Of a stretch of 64,000 bases of DNA, positions 47,578 to 58,099 are shown piece after piece (position 1 is the first letter of the stretch; each line of letters starts with the position of its first letter). The stretch lies in NCBI GenBank assembly GCA_028751875.1, contig CM054165.1, positions 30,776,353 to 30,840,352 of the forward strand. The letters run 5' to 3'. A program made the translations under genes and the position numbers. The notes below the pieces were generated by a model. The model did not search any database. It saw nothing but the letters and a program-made list of their open reading frames with translations, and was not told the origin of the DNA. This DNA comes from Rapana venosa (taxonomy: Eukaryota; Mollusca; Gastropoda; Neogastropoda; Muricidae).

Positions 47578-48170
47578 TTATCTACCCGGGTTTTTGACGA
47601 ACAGAACTTTGGGGATTATAACTCTGGTACTGATCAGGGTGCCAGCTAGCCATGTTTTAATGATGTTTACAGCCAGTTTGGCTGTTCCCTGCATGCTGGG
47701 TGAAATGCGTCTCTGTACAGAGCAAGCCGTGGGGCTCCTGACGGTGTGACAAAGGGAAATGCTGTTATCAATTAAAGTCACATCTTGGAGTTGGCAGGCT
47801 CTGGCAATTCTTGTTAGAGGGGCTATGGCGTTTATTCAGGTTGTGTCTGCCTTTGCTGGAATGATTGAGCTTAGGCTATAGTTGACGAGGGGGAAAAAGT
47901 TTTACAAAGAGAGATTAATTGTGTCCAAGTGTCTACTGTGATTTGACCAGAGGACAGCTATTTAAACCTACGTGAAGGAAAAGATGCTTGATGCCAAGAA
48001 TGAGGTTTGGGAAAGCAGCCAGTGTTTAAGATCAGAGACAGATAGGCCCGGAACACAGAGCTTGTACATGGGTTTTTTCGTGGTGTCAGCCTTTTAGGAT
48101 TTAGAAACCTGACGACTGAATCACCAAAGAGAAGTGATGTGGTTTTTTTCAGGGATGACAACACTGTTCA
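47578..48170 (-). pseudogene. SGNH/esterase-type ORF1 remnant of a CR1/L2-like LINE
   Basis: Minus-strand fragments follow the SGNH hydrolase blocks in order: FGDSVVRFLNP (block I, Gly-Asp-Ser) in the 47958-48164 frame; HVGLNSCP near 47950, where block III normally has G-x-N-D; and VTLIDNSISL with ISPSMQGTAKLAVNI in the 47578-47781 frame, the block V region, where the usual catalytic Asp and His are not preserved. Family knowledge: some CR1 and L2 LINEs carry an esterase domain in ORF1. The strand and distance to the endonuclease at 46345 fit ORF1 of the same element, with later repeat expansion between them. A host GDSL hydrolase is the alternative, less likely because the copy is broken and intronless. 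Confidence 0.6.
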
Positions 48171-48540
48171 TCACTTCTTGAGGTGTAGGGTTTTGGGAAA
48201 GGGGGGATGTCATGGATTTGCTAATTGAGTTTACGCAATGATTGTTGTAACTGGTGGATGGGGTGGCATGCATGCGATGGGACTTTTGTTTGTAGTGTTT
48301 GCAGTAGAGTCTTCGTGTATGTTTTAGAACATGTTAGACACAGGGATAGAGTACAGTATGTCATCTTCCTCCGATTTAGAGTCTGACGATTCCACTGCCG
48401 TAGAGGGCTGTGCAAGTTGCATAAAACGGGTTTGTTAGTAGTCGGTTTTGCGTGACTGCCAAAAGGACTCGTTAGCTGTGTGACTGTCAGTCTTTGTATT
48501 CATATAGGGTTTGGAGATAGCTGTGTCTGATCAATTAAAG
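48171..48540 (-). other. Possible N-terminal part of the ORF1 remnant
   Basis: A frame at 48221-48415 is open on the minus strand (64 residues, Thr/Cys/His-rich) but shows no domain. It may be the region upstream of the esterase. Confidence 0.3.
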
Positions 48541-48559
48541 ATGAAATGTTTGTAACAGA

Positions 48560-48589
48560 CAAGGAGAGGAGAGAGAGAGAGAGAGAGAG

Positions 48590-48636
<47 letters not shown>

Positions 48637-48659
48637 AGCGAATAGAGAAAGAGAGAAAG

Positions 48660-48705
<46 letters not shown>

Positions 48706-48890
48706 AGAGAGAAAAGCGAGAGAAACAAAGAGAGAAAGAAAGAGAGAAAGAGAGAAGGGGAAAGAGAGAGAGAGAGACAAAGAGAGAGAGAGAGAAAGAG
48801 AGAGAGAGAGGGAAAGAGAGAGAGAAAGAGAGAGAGAAAAAGATATAGAGATTGAGAGAGAGAGATTTGATAAGAGAGAGATATTGAGAG

Positions 48891-48936
<46 letters not shown>

Positions 48937-49247
48937 CAAGAAAGAGAGAGAGAGAGAAAGAGAGGGAAAAAAGAGAGAAAGAGAGAGAGATTGAGAGAAA
49001 GAGAGAGAAAAGAGAGAGAGAGACAGAGACAGAGAAAAGAGAGAGAAGAGAGAGAGAAAGAGAGAGAAAGAGAGAGAAAGAGAGAGAGATTGAGAGAAAG
49101 AGAAGAGATTGAGAAAAGAGAGAAAGAAGAAAGAGAAAGAGAAAAGAGAGAAGAGAGAAGAGAGAGAAAAGAGAGGGGGAAGAAGAGAGAGAGAGATTGA
49201 GAGAAAGAGAGAGACATTGAGAAAAGAGAGAAAGAAAGAGAAAAGAG

Positions 49248-49289
<42 letters not shown>

Positions 49290-49290
49290 A
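48560..49290 (+). repeat. Very long (GA)n array with AAAG and GATT variants
   Basis: About 730 bases of nearly pure purine, GA-based, with GAGATT interruptions. Long Arg/Glu (plus) and Ser/Leu (minus) frames are artefacts. Confidence 0.95.
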
Positions 49291-49329
49291 GAGAGCTCGT
49301 TTTGTGTATATGTATGTTTTGAGAAAAGT

Positions 49330-49412
49330 GAGTGGTGTGTGTATGTGTGTGTGTGCGCGTGTGTGCGTGCGTGCGCGCGCGCGCGCGCGTGTGTGTGTTG
49401 TGTGTGTTTCAA
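49330..49412 (+). repeat. (GT)n/(GC)n microsatellite
   Basis: GT repeats with a GCGCGCGCGCGC core, a candidate for Z-DNA. Confidence 0.92.
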
Positions 49413-49795
49413 TTAGATATATGATAATGATTAAGCCGTTTAAGACCACAAAAAAGGTCATAATGGTGAATTTGTGGAACATTTTAACAACCCTAGCAAT
49501 ACCAATAACAGCACAAAGATGGATATTTAAGTAACAACTAACGAATGTAAACGCAACAACGATAACATCATTAATCAAACAAGCGAAACTGAACTGCAAC
49601 CAACAGGGGATTAAAGAAGGAGGGAAAGGGGAGGTGGCGGGGGGGTTTTAGTTGTGTCCTGATCTCTAAAAAAAATAACAATTCAAAAAACCAACAACAC
49701 ATGCACACACCTCACTATACCAGAGATGCAATAGGGCGCCGTTTCATGGCAAAACCAATATCCTATAACTGTCTACAGTTGATGAAAACTTTGCG
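49413..49795. other. Non-coding spacer
   Basis: No ORF or repeat recognised. A G-rich stretch lies near 49630-49650. Confidence 0.4.
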
Positions 49796-49799
49796 ACGT

Positions 49800-49818
49800 G
49801 TGTGCGTGTATCTATCTA

Positions 49819-49852
<34 letters not shown>

Positions 49853-49856
49853 TGTT

Positions 49857-49915
<59 letters not shown>

Positions 49916-50135
49916 GTCTGTCTCTATCTATATAACTATCTACCTGCCTACCTACCTACCTATCTATCTATCCGTCTGTCTGTCTGTATCTATCTGTCTG
50001 TCTGTCTCTATCTACATATCTATCTACCTACCTACCTATCTACCTATCGATCTGTCTATCTATCTACCTATCTATCTACTTATCTACATATCTATCTATC
50101 TACCTATCTACTACCTACCTATCTACCTATCTATG

Positions 50136-50169
<34 letters not shown>

Positions 50170-50240
50170 CCTACCTACCTACCTATCTATCTATCTATCT
50201 ATCTATTTGTCTGTCTGTCTGCCTGTTTATGCATCTATGT
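49800..50240 (+). repeat. Compound (GT)n-(CT)n-(TA)n-(TATC/TACC)n array
   Basis: GT about 49819-49850, CT 49860-49888, TA 49889-49915, then tetranucleotides with TATC, TACC and TGTC variants to about 50225. Confidence 0.95.
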
Positions 50241-50265
50241 ATCCATGTAGATATGTATCTAGAAA

Positions 50266-50372
50266 TGGGGAACAGATGACAGAATTTACAAAACCGCATA
50301 CACACGGGGTCTGGATGTAAAAAAAAGCAAACGAGCGCTTATTCCATTATCCTCGATATAAAAGAATAAAAT
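50266..50372 (+). repeat. SINE family A, 3' fragment
   Basis: Starts GGGGAACAGATGACAGAATT and ends CTCGATATAAAAGAATAAAA. Preceded by a TATC array and followed by (CT)n. Confidence 0.88.
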
Positions 50373-50386
50373 GAAAAAAGAAAACA

Positions 50387-50390
<4 letters not shown>

Positions 50391-50462
<72 letters not shown>
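50391..50462 (+). repeat. (CT)n microsatellite
   Basis: About 36 uninterrupted CT units. Confidence 0.97.
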
Positions 50463-50466
<4 letters not shown>

Positions 50467-51650
50467 GCTTCCCTTGCTTGGCTACCAGCAAGACGTGGCT
50501 TCAAAAGTGAGAGAAGAAATTTGCTGTATTTCTACCAGAAAGGCCTCCATTATGCCCGTCACAGGACTACCACCTTCTCTAGAAACAGTGCTGAACACCT
50601 TTCTGCAGGAAATGTCTCTCACGTCGTTTAAAATCAACGGCAGAGAAAACCAAACCGTAATCGTGCTGCGCCTGTCACCAGCCCACCAGCTTCCAGCAAC
50701 ACACAGCCAGTGTGACAGTGTTGTGTACCGCAGGAAAGGGGCAGCGCAAATTGCCAGGGACAAAAGGAGGGTGGAGACACATAAGGTCAGTTTAATGAAG
50801 AAACATCGTATGAATCCTGTCTCCCCTTCAGAATTGTTTCTCCCGACACCCCCAAGTTTATTTTATAACACAGAAAATGAAACTGCTATGGACACATTCA
50901 AAGATGGCACGCCCACTGACACTCTTCCCTGTGCTGTTGAATTCGCACGTGCAACACGGCCAGCCGTCTCCTCTCTGTCAAGCTTGTGTGATGTTGACCC
51001 AGTGTCGGTAACAGTGCAGCCGCACCAATTGACGCTGGGAGACTGGAGTAACGATGATGACACTGACAGAAATATTGACACTGAAGATGCAATGACTGTA
51101 TGCAGTGACACATCAACAATACCGCCTGTGACACTGACGGACTACAGCTCTACAGAAGATGTGACAGGGAACAGCAAGAGACTGAAACCAATCAAAACAA
51201 ATATAGAAAGTCCAACTGCCATCAATGAAGCAAGAAACAGCACCACTGTGTCCCCCGAGGATTGCAAGATGTTGATGGAACATATTCAGCAACTTGCAGA
51301 CACAATGGACAGGGGCTTCGCATCATTAAAGAAACCAGCTGAAGACAGGAATCCTCCGGACACGCCCAGTGAGCAGCCAGCAGTACACCCGCACCGGTAA
51401 TGCCGCTCTGTGACAACTCCCCGCTACGATATCGGTGATCAGCCTGTTATCACCAGTGACATTTACATACATGCAGAACTAGATATAAACAATACCGCGG
51501 TCGGTTACCACTCGCGAAGAATCGTTGACATTGTACGGTGTTTAATTTTGTTGTTGTATCTTTCGATTTCGGTCCCCTTCCCCAACTACCCATTTGTGAA
51601 TGGGTTGAAAAACCTAACACAATAAAATCTTTGTCATTGTCATTGTCATT

Positions 51651-51656
<6 letters not shown>
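50463..51656 (+). mobile_element. Non-LTR-type element carrying the ORF at 50552-51400
   Basis: The 3' end has CCCATTTGTGAATGGG (51589-51604, perfect 6-bp stem), AATAAA at 51621-51626 and four GTCATT units at 51633-51656, followed by (CT)n. The 5' limit is unclear and may lie at the CT array. Confidence 0.6.
50552..51400 (+). CDS. Retroelement ORF1-like protein of unknown function
   Basis: An intact frame of about 282 residues from the first in-frame ATG (50552) to TAA at 51400; the frame is open further upstream to the CT array. Residues about 1-75 look folded (LNTFLQEMSLTSFKI and VIVLRLSP) and end in a basic patch, YRRKGAAQIARDKRR, that I associate with ORFs of invertebrate repetitive elements. 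The rest is acidic and Ser/Thr-rich (DWSNDDDTDRNIDTED), probably disordered, with a short C-terminal helix (MLMEHIQQLADTMDRGF). No RT is present. The 3' end has a hairpin, AATAAA and a hexamer tail like the LINEs here, so I regard it as a non-autonomous or 3'-internally deleted retroelement. Nucleic-acid binding is an inference from the basic patch. Confidence 0.55.
   Translation: MPVTGLPPSLETVLNTFLQEMSLTSFKINGRENQTVIVLRLSPAHQLPATHSQCDSVVYRRKGAAQIARDKRRVETHKVSLMKKHRMNPVSPSELFLPTPPSLFYNTENETAMDTFKDGTPTDTLPCAVEFARATRPAVSSLSSLCDVDPVSVTVQPHQLTLGDWSNDDDTDRNIDTEDAMTVCSDTSTIPPVTLTDYSSTEDVTGNSKRLKPIKTNIESPTAINEARNSTTVSPEDCKMLMEHIQQLADTMDRGFASLKKPAEDRNPPDTPSEQPAVHPHR

Positions 51657-51738
<82 letters not shown>
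51655..51738 (+). repeat. (CT)n microsatellite after the hexamer tail
   Basis: About 40 CT units with two single-base interruptions. Confidence 0.96.
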
Positions 51739-51739
<1 letters not shown>

Positions 51740-51994
51740 CCGTTCAAGGGGATATTTTCCCCTGGAGTTCACATCAGTGCAGACTCCACTCTCCCCAAAA
51801 GTCCTTCGGATGAGACTATAAACCGAGGTCCCGTGTGCGAACGCACGCAGAACACCTTGCGCACACGTTAAATCCTGTTCTGCCGGTGGGAACAGATGAC
51901 AGAATTTACAAAACCGCATACACACAGGGACTGGATGTAAAAAAAAAGCAAATGAGTGCTTATTCCAATATCCTCGATATAAAAGAATAAGATG
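51737..51994 (+). repeat. SINE family A, copy lacking the tRNA-like head
   Basis: Starts CCCGTTCAAGGGGATATTTT and runs to the tail CTCGATATAAAAGAATAAGA. Forms an inverted pair with the next copy. Confidence 0.9.
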
Positions 51995-52066
51995 AAAAAT
52001 GAAAAAAAAATTATATCTCTCTATCTATCTATTTATCTGTTGTATTGTTATTTTTATCTTTTATTT

Positions 52067-52393
52067 ATATCAAGGATAATGGAATAAGCACTTGTGTGCT
52101 TTTTTACATTCAGTCCCCGTGGGTATGCGGTTTTGTAAATTTTGTCATCCGTTCCCACCGGCACACAATGGCCTACTCTTACGAAAAGCGGAACAGGATT
52201 TAACGTGTGCGCAAGATGTTCTACGTGCGTTCGCACAGGGGACCTCGGTTTCTAGTCTCCTCCGAAGGACTTGTGAGGAGAGTGGAGTCGGCACTGATGT
52301 TAACTCCAGGGGAAAATATCCCCTTGAACGGGAATTGAACCCTCGTCGTCAGATTGCGAGCGCAATGTTCTAACCACTAGGCTATCCCATCTC

Positions 52394-52395
<2 letters not shown>
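52067..52395 (-). repeat. SINE family A, full-length copy
   Basis: On the minus strand: head GGGATAGCCTAGTGGTTAGA (A box at about 52368-52387), B box GGGTTCAATTCCC (about 52330-52342), a body of about 240 bases and the tail at 52067. About 330 bases in total. This is a tRNA-derived, Pol III-type SINE; transcription start would be near 52395. Confidence 0.9.
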
Positions 52396-52396
<1 letters not shown>

Positions 52397-52448
<52 letters not shown>

Positions 52449-52475
52449 CTATCTATGTATCTGTCTGTCTGTTTG

Positions 52476-52534
<59 letters not shown>

Positions 52535-52642
52535 GTCTGTCTGTCTGTCTGTCTGCATCTATCTATCTATCTATCTGTCTGTGTCTGTCTGTCTGTATCT
52601 ATCTATCTATCTATCTATCTGTCTATCTATATATCTATCTAC

Positions 52643-52676
<34 letters not shown>

Positions 52677-52715
52677 GTCTGTCTATCTGTCTGTCCGTCT
52701 GTATATGCATCTATG
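52397..52715 (+). repeat. Compound (GT)n-(TATC/TGTC)n array
   Basis: GT 52397-52446, then TATC and TGTC tetranucleotides to about 52700. Confidence 0.95.
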
Positions 52716-52727
52716 TAGATATCGGGA

Positions 52728-52828
52728 ACAGATGACAAACTTTACAAAACCGCATACACACGGGGACTGGATGGAAAAAAAGCAAATGAGGGCTTATTCC
52801 ATTATCCTCCATATAAAAGAATAAAACA
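52728..52828 (+). repeat. SINE family A, 3' fragment
   Basis: GGGAACAGATGACAAACTTT to CTCCATATAAAAGAATAAAA, directly after the TATC array. Confidence 0.88.
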
Positions 52829-52837
52829 AAAATAAAA

Positions 52838-52877
52838 TCTTTCTCTCTCTATCTATATATATATATATCTCTCTCTA

Positions 52878-52908
<31 letters not shown>

Positions 52909-52956
52909 TTATAATATATTTCTCTCTCTATGTATATATATATATATATATATACC
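52838..52956 (+). repeat. (CT)n/(TA)n arrays
   Basis: Alternating CT and TA runs. Confidence 0.92.
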
Positions 52957-52969
52957 GGTATTTACAAAT

Positions 52970-53068
52970 CCTTCACTGCCAGTGACAGTTGGGCCCAGCA
53001 TGTTGTGGCTACAGTGATTTTCTAAGATCTGGATCAGGTGTGGACTGGGGTTGACATGCCACAGACTG
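52970..53068 (-). repeat. Dispersed repeat family C, copy 2
   Basis: Reverse complement of 15773-15872, with a few differences. Confidence 0.8.
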
Positions 53069-53097
53069 ATCTCTCAAGTCAGTCTGTCTTGTCTGTC

Positions 53098-53457
53098 TTT
53101 TATTCTTTTATATCGAGGATAATGGAATAAGCGCTTACGTGCTTTTTTTTAAACATCCTGTCCCCGTGTGTATGCGGTTTTGTCAATTCTGTCATCCGTT
53201 CCCAACCGGCACACAATGGCCTACTCTTACTAAAAAGCAGAACAGGATTTAACATGTGCGCGGGATGTTCTGAGTGCGATCACACACGGGGCACTTCGGT
53301 TTATAGTAAGTCTCATCCAGATGACTTTTGGGGAGAGTGGAGTCGGCACTGATGTTAACTCCAGGGGAAAAAAATATCCCCCTTGAATGGGAATCGAACC
53401 CGGGTCGTCAGATTGCGAGCGCAATGTTCTAACCACTAGGCTATCCCGTCCCCTTGA
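53098..53457 (-). repeat. SINE family A, full-length copy
   Basis: Minus strand: A box in GGGATAGCCTAGTGGTTAG (53429-53447), B box CCGGGTTCGATTCCC (about 53389-53403), body and tail to 53098. The B box is a better match to the tRNA consensus than in the other full copy. Confidence 0.9.
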
Positions 53458-53500
53458 GCCAGCCAGTCGCATGTAACGGCACTCCGCCAGCCTACTGTAC

Positions 53501-54000
53501 NNNNNNNNNNNNNNNNNNNNNNNNNNNNNNNNNNNNNNNNNNNNNNNNNNNNNNNNNNNNNNNNNNNNNNNNNNNNNNNNNNNNNNNNNNNNNNNNNNNN
53601 NNNNNNNNNNNNNNNNNNNNNNNNNNNNNNNNNNNNNNNNNNNNNNNNNNNNNNNNNNNNNNNNNNNNNNNNNNNNNNNNNNNNNNNNNNNNNNNNNNNN
53701 NNNNNNNNNNNNNNNNNNNNNNNNNNNNNNNNNNNNNNNNNNNNNNNNNNNNNNNNNNNNNNNNNNNNNNNNNNNNNNNNNNNNNNNNNNNNNNNNNNNN
53801 NNNNNNNNNNNNNNNNNNNNNNNNNNNNNNNNNNNNNNNNNNNNNNNNNNNNNNNNNNNNNNNNNNNNNNNNNNNNNNNNNNNNNNNNNNNNNNNNNNNN
53901 NNNNNNNNNNNNNNNNNNNNNNNNNNNNNNNNNNNNNNNNNNNNNNNNNNNNNNNNNNNNNNNNNNNNNNNNNNNNNNNNNNNNNNNNNNNNNNNNNNNN
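53501..54000. other. Assembly gap 2 (500 N)
   Basis: Exactly 500 N. Noisy block C begins at its right edge. Confidence 0.99.
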
Positions 54001-57000
54001 AACAAAAAAGGGCATTAAAAGGAAGAAACATTCCAAAAAACCTGTTTACAAATGAAAAGGGGTTTAAAAAAGGTAAAAACAACAAGGCAAGAACAAAAAA
54101 AGGGAAATGGTCAACCCCCCGGGCCTTTAAACTGGGGCATTTTTAAAAATTTAAAAAGGACTTTGTTGGGGATTTTTTTTCGCAGGAAGGGCAAGTCGGT
54201 TTAAAAAAAAAATTTTCTGGAATAATTTGAAAAGGCCCGGAAGGGAAAACCCCTTCTTTTTGGAAAAAGAGCCTCTTTTTCGGCATTTTTTTCTGGGGCT
54301 ATTGTTTGAGAAAAAGGGAAAAAAAGGCAAAAAAATAAAATTCCCGTTAAAATTGGTGACCCAAAATGGCTCGGGATTTTCAAAATAGGCCATTACTGCC
54401 GGGCCCCGTTTTTTGAAAAAAGAAATCTCCAAAAAATTTTGGAAGGGCCCATCCCCGGGGTTTCCCTTTAAGGGGAAACCTACTGAAAAAACTTGTTGAG
54501 GTTTGGGGGAGACCCAATTTTCTTGGCCCTAAAATGGCAATTGGGTTTTACCCCTTCTTTCTCGGGGTTTGTTAACCCCAAATTTGGGAAAAATAAAGGC
54601 CCGGGTGGGGGTTTTCCCGGGGGGGTTTTGACAAATTTTTAAGGTTGTTGTTTTTTAAAGGGTAGGGGGGCTAACCCCACTTTTTTCCCAAAAAAGGGGG
54701 GTAGTAGGGGGGGAAAAATTCTTCCCCTTAATTCCAGCGCCCTTTACCCTGGATTCTTTAGGGAAGTGGGCAAAATCGTCCCCCTAAGGGGTTGATTTTC
54801 AAAGGGGAGCAAACTCTGTAGATGGCAAGCGGGTTTTAAATTTTATTTCCCGGGTTTATTTTGAAACCCCTTTTCTGACGTTATTAAAAATTTGGTTTTC
54901 CTGCTAAAAGGGGAAAATTTCAGGGATTTTTTCCCTTTCCTTTTTTTTAAATAAACCCAATTGAAAATTTCTTTTCCCCAAAAAAACCGGGTTTGTAGTT
55001 GGGGGAATAAAAGGTAACCCCGGATTAAAAGCAATTCGCGGGGAAAAGAAAGCCTGGTTTCCCTCTAGTTCTTCCTTTTCCTTTACCTTTTTTGAAGGAC
55101 GGGAAACCCGGTATGTTCCGATTTACCTTTTTTTAAAATTTCTTGATTTTTGGGTTTGTGTTTGATCTCAAAATTTTTTTTGGGTTTTTGGGGGGGGAAA
55201 AAATCGGGTTAAAGTTTAAAAAAAAAAAAATTTTTAGGGGTGCCCTCGCCCCCCAGTCTTTTTGGGTTTAAAAATGGTGGTTTTAAAATAAAGCTTTATC
55301 AGGAAAATTTTTGTTCCAATTAATTTTTTCCGCTTTTTTTTTTTTGGGCCCAGGGCCTCGGTTTTTTGTTTTGGGTTTTTTTTGTTTTTTTAGTTTTTTT
55401 TTTTTTTTTGTAAAAATTTTTTTAAATTTTAAAAAACAAAAAAATTTATTTAAACCCTTTGGCTTAAAATTGGGGTTTTTTAAAAAGGGGTCGTATGAAT
55501 TTTCCAGAGAAAAATTTTTTGACGAATTTTTGTAAAAATTTTCCCCTTCCCTTAAAAAAAGGGGGGGAGTTGGGGGAAAAAAGAATTTAAAAATTTTTTG
55601 ACCCCCCTTTTTTTTAATTTTTAAACCGGGGAAAAAACAAAAAAGACAAAAGGTTGTTTGGGGGTGGTTGGGTTGTGTTGGGTTTGTTTTGGGGTTTGGG
55701 GGAAGGGGGAATTTAAAAAAAGAAAAGGGGAAGAGGGAAAGAAATAAAATTTAAAAGGCCCAAAATTAAAAACCCCCCTTTTTGGGATAAAAAAAGGGCT
55801 TTATCCCCCCCTTTTAAAAAAAATAAAAAAACCCAACTCCCTTTCCCAAGAATTTTTTTTTTTTTTTTTTTTGAAGTTGGTTTAAAAAGTTTTTTTTTGG
55901 TTTTTTTGTTTTTTTAAAAGCGGGGTTTTTGGGAAAAGGGAAAAAAAATTTTTAAAAAATTTGAAAGATTAATAAAAAAAACCAAGAAATACAGTTATTT
56001 TGGGTAAAAAAAGGACTAATAGCTTTTTTTCCCCAAAGTTTAAAATTTTTACAAAAAATTAAATAAAAAAACTTTTTTTTTTAAAGAATTTAAAGGAAAT
56101 TTTTTTTAAAAAAATAATTGTTTTTTTGAGTTTTCCCTTTTTTTTTGGGATTAAAAAAAGTGAAAACTGTCCGAAAACGGCACGGGTTTTTAAAAACTTC
56201 TTTAAATTGGGGCAAGTCCAGACAAAGGGAAAGTGGACCAAAGTGTTTGTTTTTTTGAATTTCCTTTTTTAAAAATTAAAAAGAAAAAAAACCCCTTTTT
56301 GAAGAAAAACTTTAATTTTTTTACGAAAAAAAATGGGGGGGTTTTAAATGGGTTTTTGGGGGTTTGAAAAAAGAAGGAAAAAAAGGTAAAGGGGGTGCCT
56401 TTTCAAAAAAGGGAAAAGAGGAAAGAAAAAACCCTGAAAGGCTGAATTCTTTTTTCCAAAAATGAAAAAAAAGTTTTTTGCCGGGAAAAGAAAAATGTTT
56501 TCCTAACTTTAGAAAAATATGGGGGGATCACGAGCTTGATTAAATCATTTTAAAAAATTTGGAAAATTTTTTATTTTTTTTTGGGTTTTCTGCAAAAAGG
56601 GGGCAAAAGAAAAAACTTTTAATCCCAAAAACTGAAATGGGGTTTTCCCAAATTTTAACCGGGTTCCTGTTTTCCGAAAGGGAAAAAAAATAAAAAAAAA
56701 AAATTTCCCCCTTGAAACAGAAAAAAATTTTTTTGCAAAAAGCTGAAAACGTTTTTAAAAATTTTTCCCCCCCAAATTCACAAACTTGGCACCCGGGACA
56801 AAAAGGGAAAAAACATAGCCCTTGAAATGGATGAAAGTTTTGCTGGCGAAAGGGAAAAAACCCCCTTTTTGAAAAACGGGTTAAATTTTTTCAGCAAAAC
56901 TTATGAATTATGGAATTTTGGCAAAAAAATTAATTCACCTTTGGCAAAGGAAAGCGGAAAAAGGGAAAAACAAAAAGTACAATAAAAAAAATTTTTTTTG

Positions 57001-57925
57001 GGATTTTAGCAAAAAAGTTTTTTCTGAATTTTTTAAATTTTGAAAATAAGTTTTTTTTTTAAGGGGAAAAAATTTTAAAAAGGGTTTTTATTGTAATTTG
57101 GTGGGAAAAGGGCGGAAAAAAAAGGGGTTTTTTCAAAATTTTTTAAAAGGGGTTTTTTGGCGGGAAGGTTTTTTTTGGGAAAAAGGGTTATTTTACAATA
57201 GGGGCAGGATTGGGGCCCCAAAATTTTTAAATTAAAAAACTTGGTAAAAGTTAGGACCCCATTTTTGAATAAAACCAGATACAAAAAGGGGGAAAAGGGG
57301 TTATTTTTCCTAAAAAGGATTTTTTAAATTAGCAGTTTTTTTAACTTTTAAAGCAAAAATTCTATATCAAATTGGGGCAAATTTTTAAGGTTTCCTTTAA
57401 CTTAGTTTTATTCTGAATTAAGGGTAAATTTAAAAACCAAAAATCTTTATCTTTTAAAGGGGGTTTTTCAAATTCAAATTCACAAAAAAATGGGAATTTG
57501 GGAATTTTTTTTCCCTTTTCCAAATTGCCTCCCCAAGGAATTAAATTTTAAAATTTTATTTGGGAAATTTCTTAAAGTTTTCTTAAAATTTTTTCCCTTG
57601 TAAAAACCCAAAACCCTTTTTTTGGGAAAAAATTTTTTTTGATTTGTTTAACCCTGTTTTTTAAAAGGGGGCCTTTTTAATTTAAAAAAAATTATTTTTT
57701 TTTTCCCCCCCCAAATTTTTTAAAAATAAAAAAAAAAAAAAAAATGACACCCTTCACAACCCTTATTTCCATTAAAAAATTTTACTTTTTTTTCCCCTTT
57801 TTTGTTTATTTAATTTATTTATTTATTTTTTTAATTTTCTTTCTTTTATTCTTATTTCTTTCCTTGTTTCCTTCTTTTTCACTTCTTTTTTTAATTAATT
57901 GACAATTTCTTTTTTTTAAACTTCT
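54001..57925. other. Very AT-rich, run-dominated sequence; nothing readable
   Basis: Short frames on both strands are Lys/Phe-rich artefacts of A and T runs. No motif, repeat family or RNA gene could be recognised. Confidence 0.45.
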
Positions 57926-57929
57926 TTTT

Positions 57930-58095
57930 CCCTTTAAGTTTAAATTTTGACAATTTTCCCTTTCATAAGTTTAATTTGACAAGTTTCCTTCATAAGTTAA
58001 CTTACAAGTTTCCTTAAAATTAATTTAATTTGAAAGTTTCCTTCAAAAGTTAACTTGAAAGTTTCCTTATTAGTTTAATTGAAAATTTTCCTTCT
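57930..58095 (+). repeat. Minisatellite, unit about 27-30 bp
   Basis: About six copies of a unit built on AAGTTTCCTTCATAAGTTTA followed by ATTTGA. Confidence 0.8.
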
Positions 58096-58099
58096 TTGT

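Noticed and set aside
48531..49599. Frames up to 354 residues, Ser/Leu or Arg/Glu-rich
   Set aside because: Artefacts of the (GA)n array; no start context or domain.
49701..50320. Tyr/Leu/Ile/Ser-rich frames resembling membrane proteins
   Set aside because: Translations of TATC/TACC repeats.
52330..53450. True tRNA genes at the A/B-box segments
   Set aside because: The boxes are joined to a conserved SINE body and occur in several copies, so they are SINE heads.
53230..54146. Long frames across gap 2
   Set aside because: They consist mainly of N; the readable ends fall in SINE sequence or noise.
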